Shown: one piece after another, positions 62,800-64,000 of the stretch | Position numbering within the stretch: the stretch's first letter is position 1 | Layout: every line of letters begins with the position of its first letter | Origin: Calditrichota bacterium | GTDB taxonomy: Bacteria > CLD3 | DNA length: 64,000 nucleotides | NCBI GenBank assembly: GCA_008501735.1 | Contig: QQUF01000049.1 | Span: 4,945 to 68,944 of the forward strand | Reading direction: 5' to 3' | The notes under the pieces: model-generated | What the model saw: the letters and a program-made list of their open reading frames with translations, nothing else | What the model was told of the DNA's origin: nothing | Databases searched by the model: none | Position numbers and translations under genes: made by a program

Positions 62800-63411
62800 T
62801 TACCAACTCGCTTTTGGTTGTTTCACAAGTTTTTTAATTTTCTTGGTTTCAAGCCAAACTTTTGCGTTTGTTTCAAGGTCAATGAGTTCCAAATCAACTT
62901 GGTAGAATTTGATTTTCTTTCCTGAGATAGCATCCACTTGGTTTTTAAGACTTCCACGAAGCATAAAATCCGCTCCTGTTTCGGCAGCAAGTCTTTTTGC
63001 TGTTTCTTCTGTCGCAGAAAGTTGCTGATCAAGTCTTTCTGCTCTGACTTCTTCTCGCTCAAACTTGTTAGCAACAAAACTTACTTGCCCACTGTTGATG
63101 AGTTCTCTCTCAATGTCTTTGATAAAAATATCAACAGGAATGTGTTCCGAACTTAAGTTCCTCACATCACCAACAATTAAAACTGGATTTTTATCTTCTT
63201 GAGTGATGAAATTTCCAAGCCATTGATGAGTGAGCAAAGCATCAATCATTTGCTCAGCCACAAGACGAGAATCCGTGTCGTTCCATCTTCCGCTCAAATC
63301 TCTGTCCTCATCAACAGAAAGCCTTGTAACAGCGTGAGAAGGTCCAGCACAACTATTAAAAACTATTGGCGAAAGAAAAATTACAAAAAGTAAAAATTTA
63401 AATGGTTTCAT
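62800..63411 (-). CDS. lpoB: Penicillin-binding protein activator LpoB-like lipoprotein
   Basis: A 203-residue lipoprotein (PIVFNSCAG, cysteine 21). The mature part, with WNDTDSRLVAEQMIDALLTHQW, PVLIVGDVRNLSSEHIPVDIFIKDIERELINSG and GADFMLRGSLKNQVDA, is the LpoB fold; in enterobacteria LpoB activates PBP1b from the outer membrane. The ATG at 63411 is chosen over one eight codons upstream, because AGAGG lies six bases before it and the signal peptide then starts cleanly. First gene of the lipoprotein cluster. Confidence 0.92.
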   Translation of the reverse strand: MKPFKFLLFVIFLSPIVFNSCAGPSHAVTRLSVDEDRDLSGRWNDTDSRLVAEQMIDALLTHQWLGNFITQEDKNPVLIVGDVRNLSSEHIPVDIFIKDIERELINSGQVSFVANKFEREEVRAERLDQQLSATEETAKRLAAETGADFMLRGSLKNQVDAISGKKIKFYQVDLELIDLETNAKVWLETKKIKKLVKQPKASW

Positions 63412-63529
63412 TTTATACCTCTGATTCAAATCCAATTAGATTGTTTTCAAGTTAGTTTTAATTCACTGAATGTAGGAATTTTTACTATGTAGTGGAATAT
63501 TTGTTTAAAGGAAAAAGGTAAAATGAGAA

Positions 63530-64000
63530 TTAAAACTCAATGAGCGATTTTTTATATTTTTTAATTGTTACTTTATAGTCGTCCATTGTATCAACATCTT
63601 GCCAAAGAACTCCTGTAACATCTCCATAAAACATTTTTTTTTGGTCAATTAATTTTTTGATTCCATCTGAAAGTGAGAACTCTTTTTCATTTTGTGCCTC
63701 CTCAAGTGAAGCAACAATGTCTGATTTTGTTAACCTAAAGACTCCACAATCAATTGCATCATAAGTTTCAATTTCTTTCCCGATCTCAAGAATCTTGTTT
63801 TCTCTTCCAAGCTCAACTTTTGTTGCATCATCAATGTCGTTTATTGCCTCAAGTTTTTCATCAACTGCTAAAATGTTTGGAAAAGCCAAATCCTTGTCAT
63901 TCAATTTTTTCACAATTCCGTCGCTAAACCAGTGGTCAGCCATTGAAAGAATGAAGCTTTCAGATTTCACTTTTTTAGCTCCTGCCAAAACAGAAGTCCC
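63530..64000 (-). CDS. Sugar/inositol-phosphate nucleotidyltransferase, C-terminal part
   Basis: The frame is open to the window edge, so the start lies beyond 64000 and only about 157 C-terminal residues are seen. GTSVLAGAKKV, ESFILSMADHWF (the metal aspartate of an NTP_transferase), AIDCGVFRLTKSD and GVLWQDVDTMDDY are in the order seen in inositol-1-phosphate cytidylyltransferases and related enzymes. A TTG at 63988 is not accepted as the start. Full identification needs the sequence upstream. Confidence 0.8.
   Translation of the reverse strand, partial: GTSVLAGAKKVKSESFILSMADHWFSDGIVKKLNDKDLAFPNILAVDEKLEAINDIDDATKVELGRENKILEIGKEIETYDAIDCGVFRLTKSDIVASLEEAQNEKEFSLSDGIKKLIDQKKMFYGDVTGVLWQDVDTMDDYKVTIKKYKKSLIEF

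Overview
The window is AT-rich bacterial chromosome that reads as a member of the Bacteroidota/Chlorobiota (FCB) group, most like Ignavibacteria or Kapabacteria. The evidence is three proteins with clear type IX secretion (T9SS) C-terminal sorting domains (N-[FY]-PNPFNP followed by a GxYxY/F-K-L segment) and a fourth with a related tail, a PorV/PorQ-type outer-membrane protein, a TonB-dependent receptor with an N-terminal carboxypeptidase-like domain, DUF2723 and BatD proteins, and many lipoproteins. I see no phage, insertion sequence, CRISPR array or tRNA gene. One structural RNA gene is present, RNase P RNA on the minus strand near 53 kb.

Layout. 0-13 kb: DUF2723 membrane protein and GT2 glycosyltransferase (+), then minus-strand housekeeping genes: alanine racemase, a CBM9-like lipoprotein, a C_GCAxxG_C_C-type protein, a fused DnaQ exonuclease/UvrC-like nuclease, a TPR protein, a flippase-like LPG-synthase TM protein, a T9SS cargo protein and a DUF151 bifunctional nuclease. 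13-23 kb: a minus-strand operon of TonB receptor, Asp-rich repeat protein with a T9SS-like tail, PorV-like protein and large lipoprotein, with a 504-bp upstream region carrying phased TGTAACC repeats. 23-31 kb: L,D-transpeptidase with Cds6-like domain, a membrane-anchored protein with the same C-terminal domain, a methyltransferase, BatD, AroQ, an MBL hydrolase, an aquaporin with a Cys-rich tail and a DUF6483 protein. 31-43 kb: giant and large secreted proteins (a 2240-aa BNR/CARDB-type protein, an FG-GAP/ASPIC protein and another T9SS protein). 43-47 kb: an arsenosugar-type locus (TIGR04282-like glycosyltransferase and a fused PqqD-like/radical SAM/ArsM protein), followed by DinB, HxlR and a small CPVC thioredoxin-fold protein. 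47-55 kb: YjbQ, CinA, a PabC-like aminotransferase, MobA, DUF3108, YajC, rnpB, a 5'-nucleotidase-like protein and a divergent polysaccharide deacetylase. 55-64 kb: a long minus-strand envelope cluster (LpoB, COG3014, three LPP20-like lipoproteins, DUF2135, a FlgT-like lipoprotein and a lytic transglycosylase), then a nucleotidyltransferase cut by the window edge.

How the genes fit together. Much of the window serves the cell envelope: outer-membrane transport and T9SS cargo in the first half, peptidoglycan synthesis and remodelling (Alr, L,D-transpeptidase, LpoB, SLT, polysaccharide deacetylase) scattered through it. The most unusual item is the single-chain PqqD-like/radical SAM/arsenite methyltransferase beside a TIGR04282-type glycosyltransferase, which suggests production of a complex organoarsenical. 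The expanded LpoB/COG3014/LPP20 cluster and the modular 2240-aa secreted protein are also worth attention. Small palindromic repeats of several families occur between genes. All calls are from reading the sequence and recognising motifs; no database search was run.
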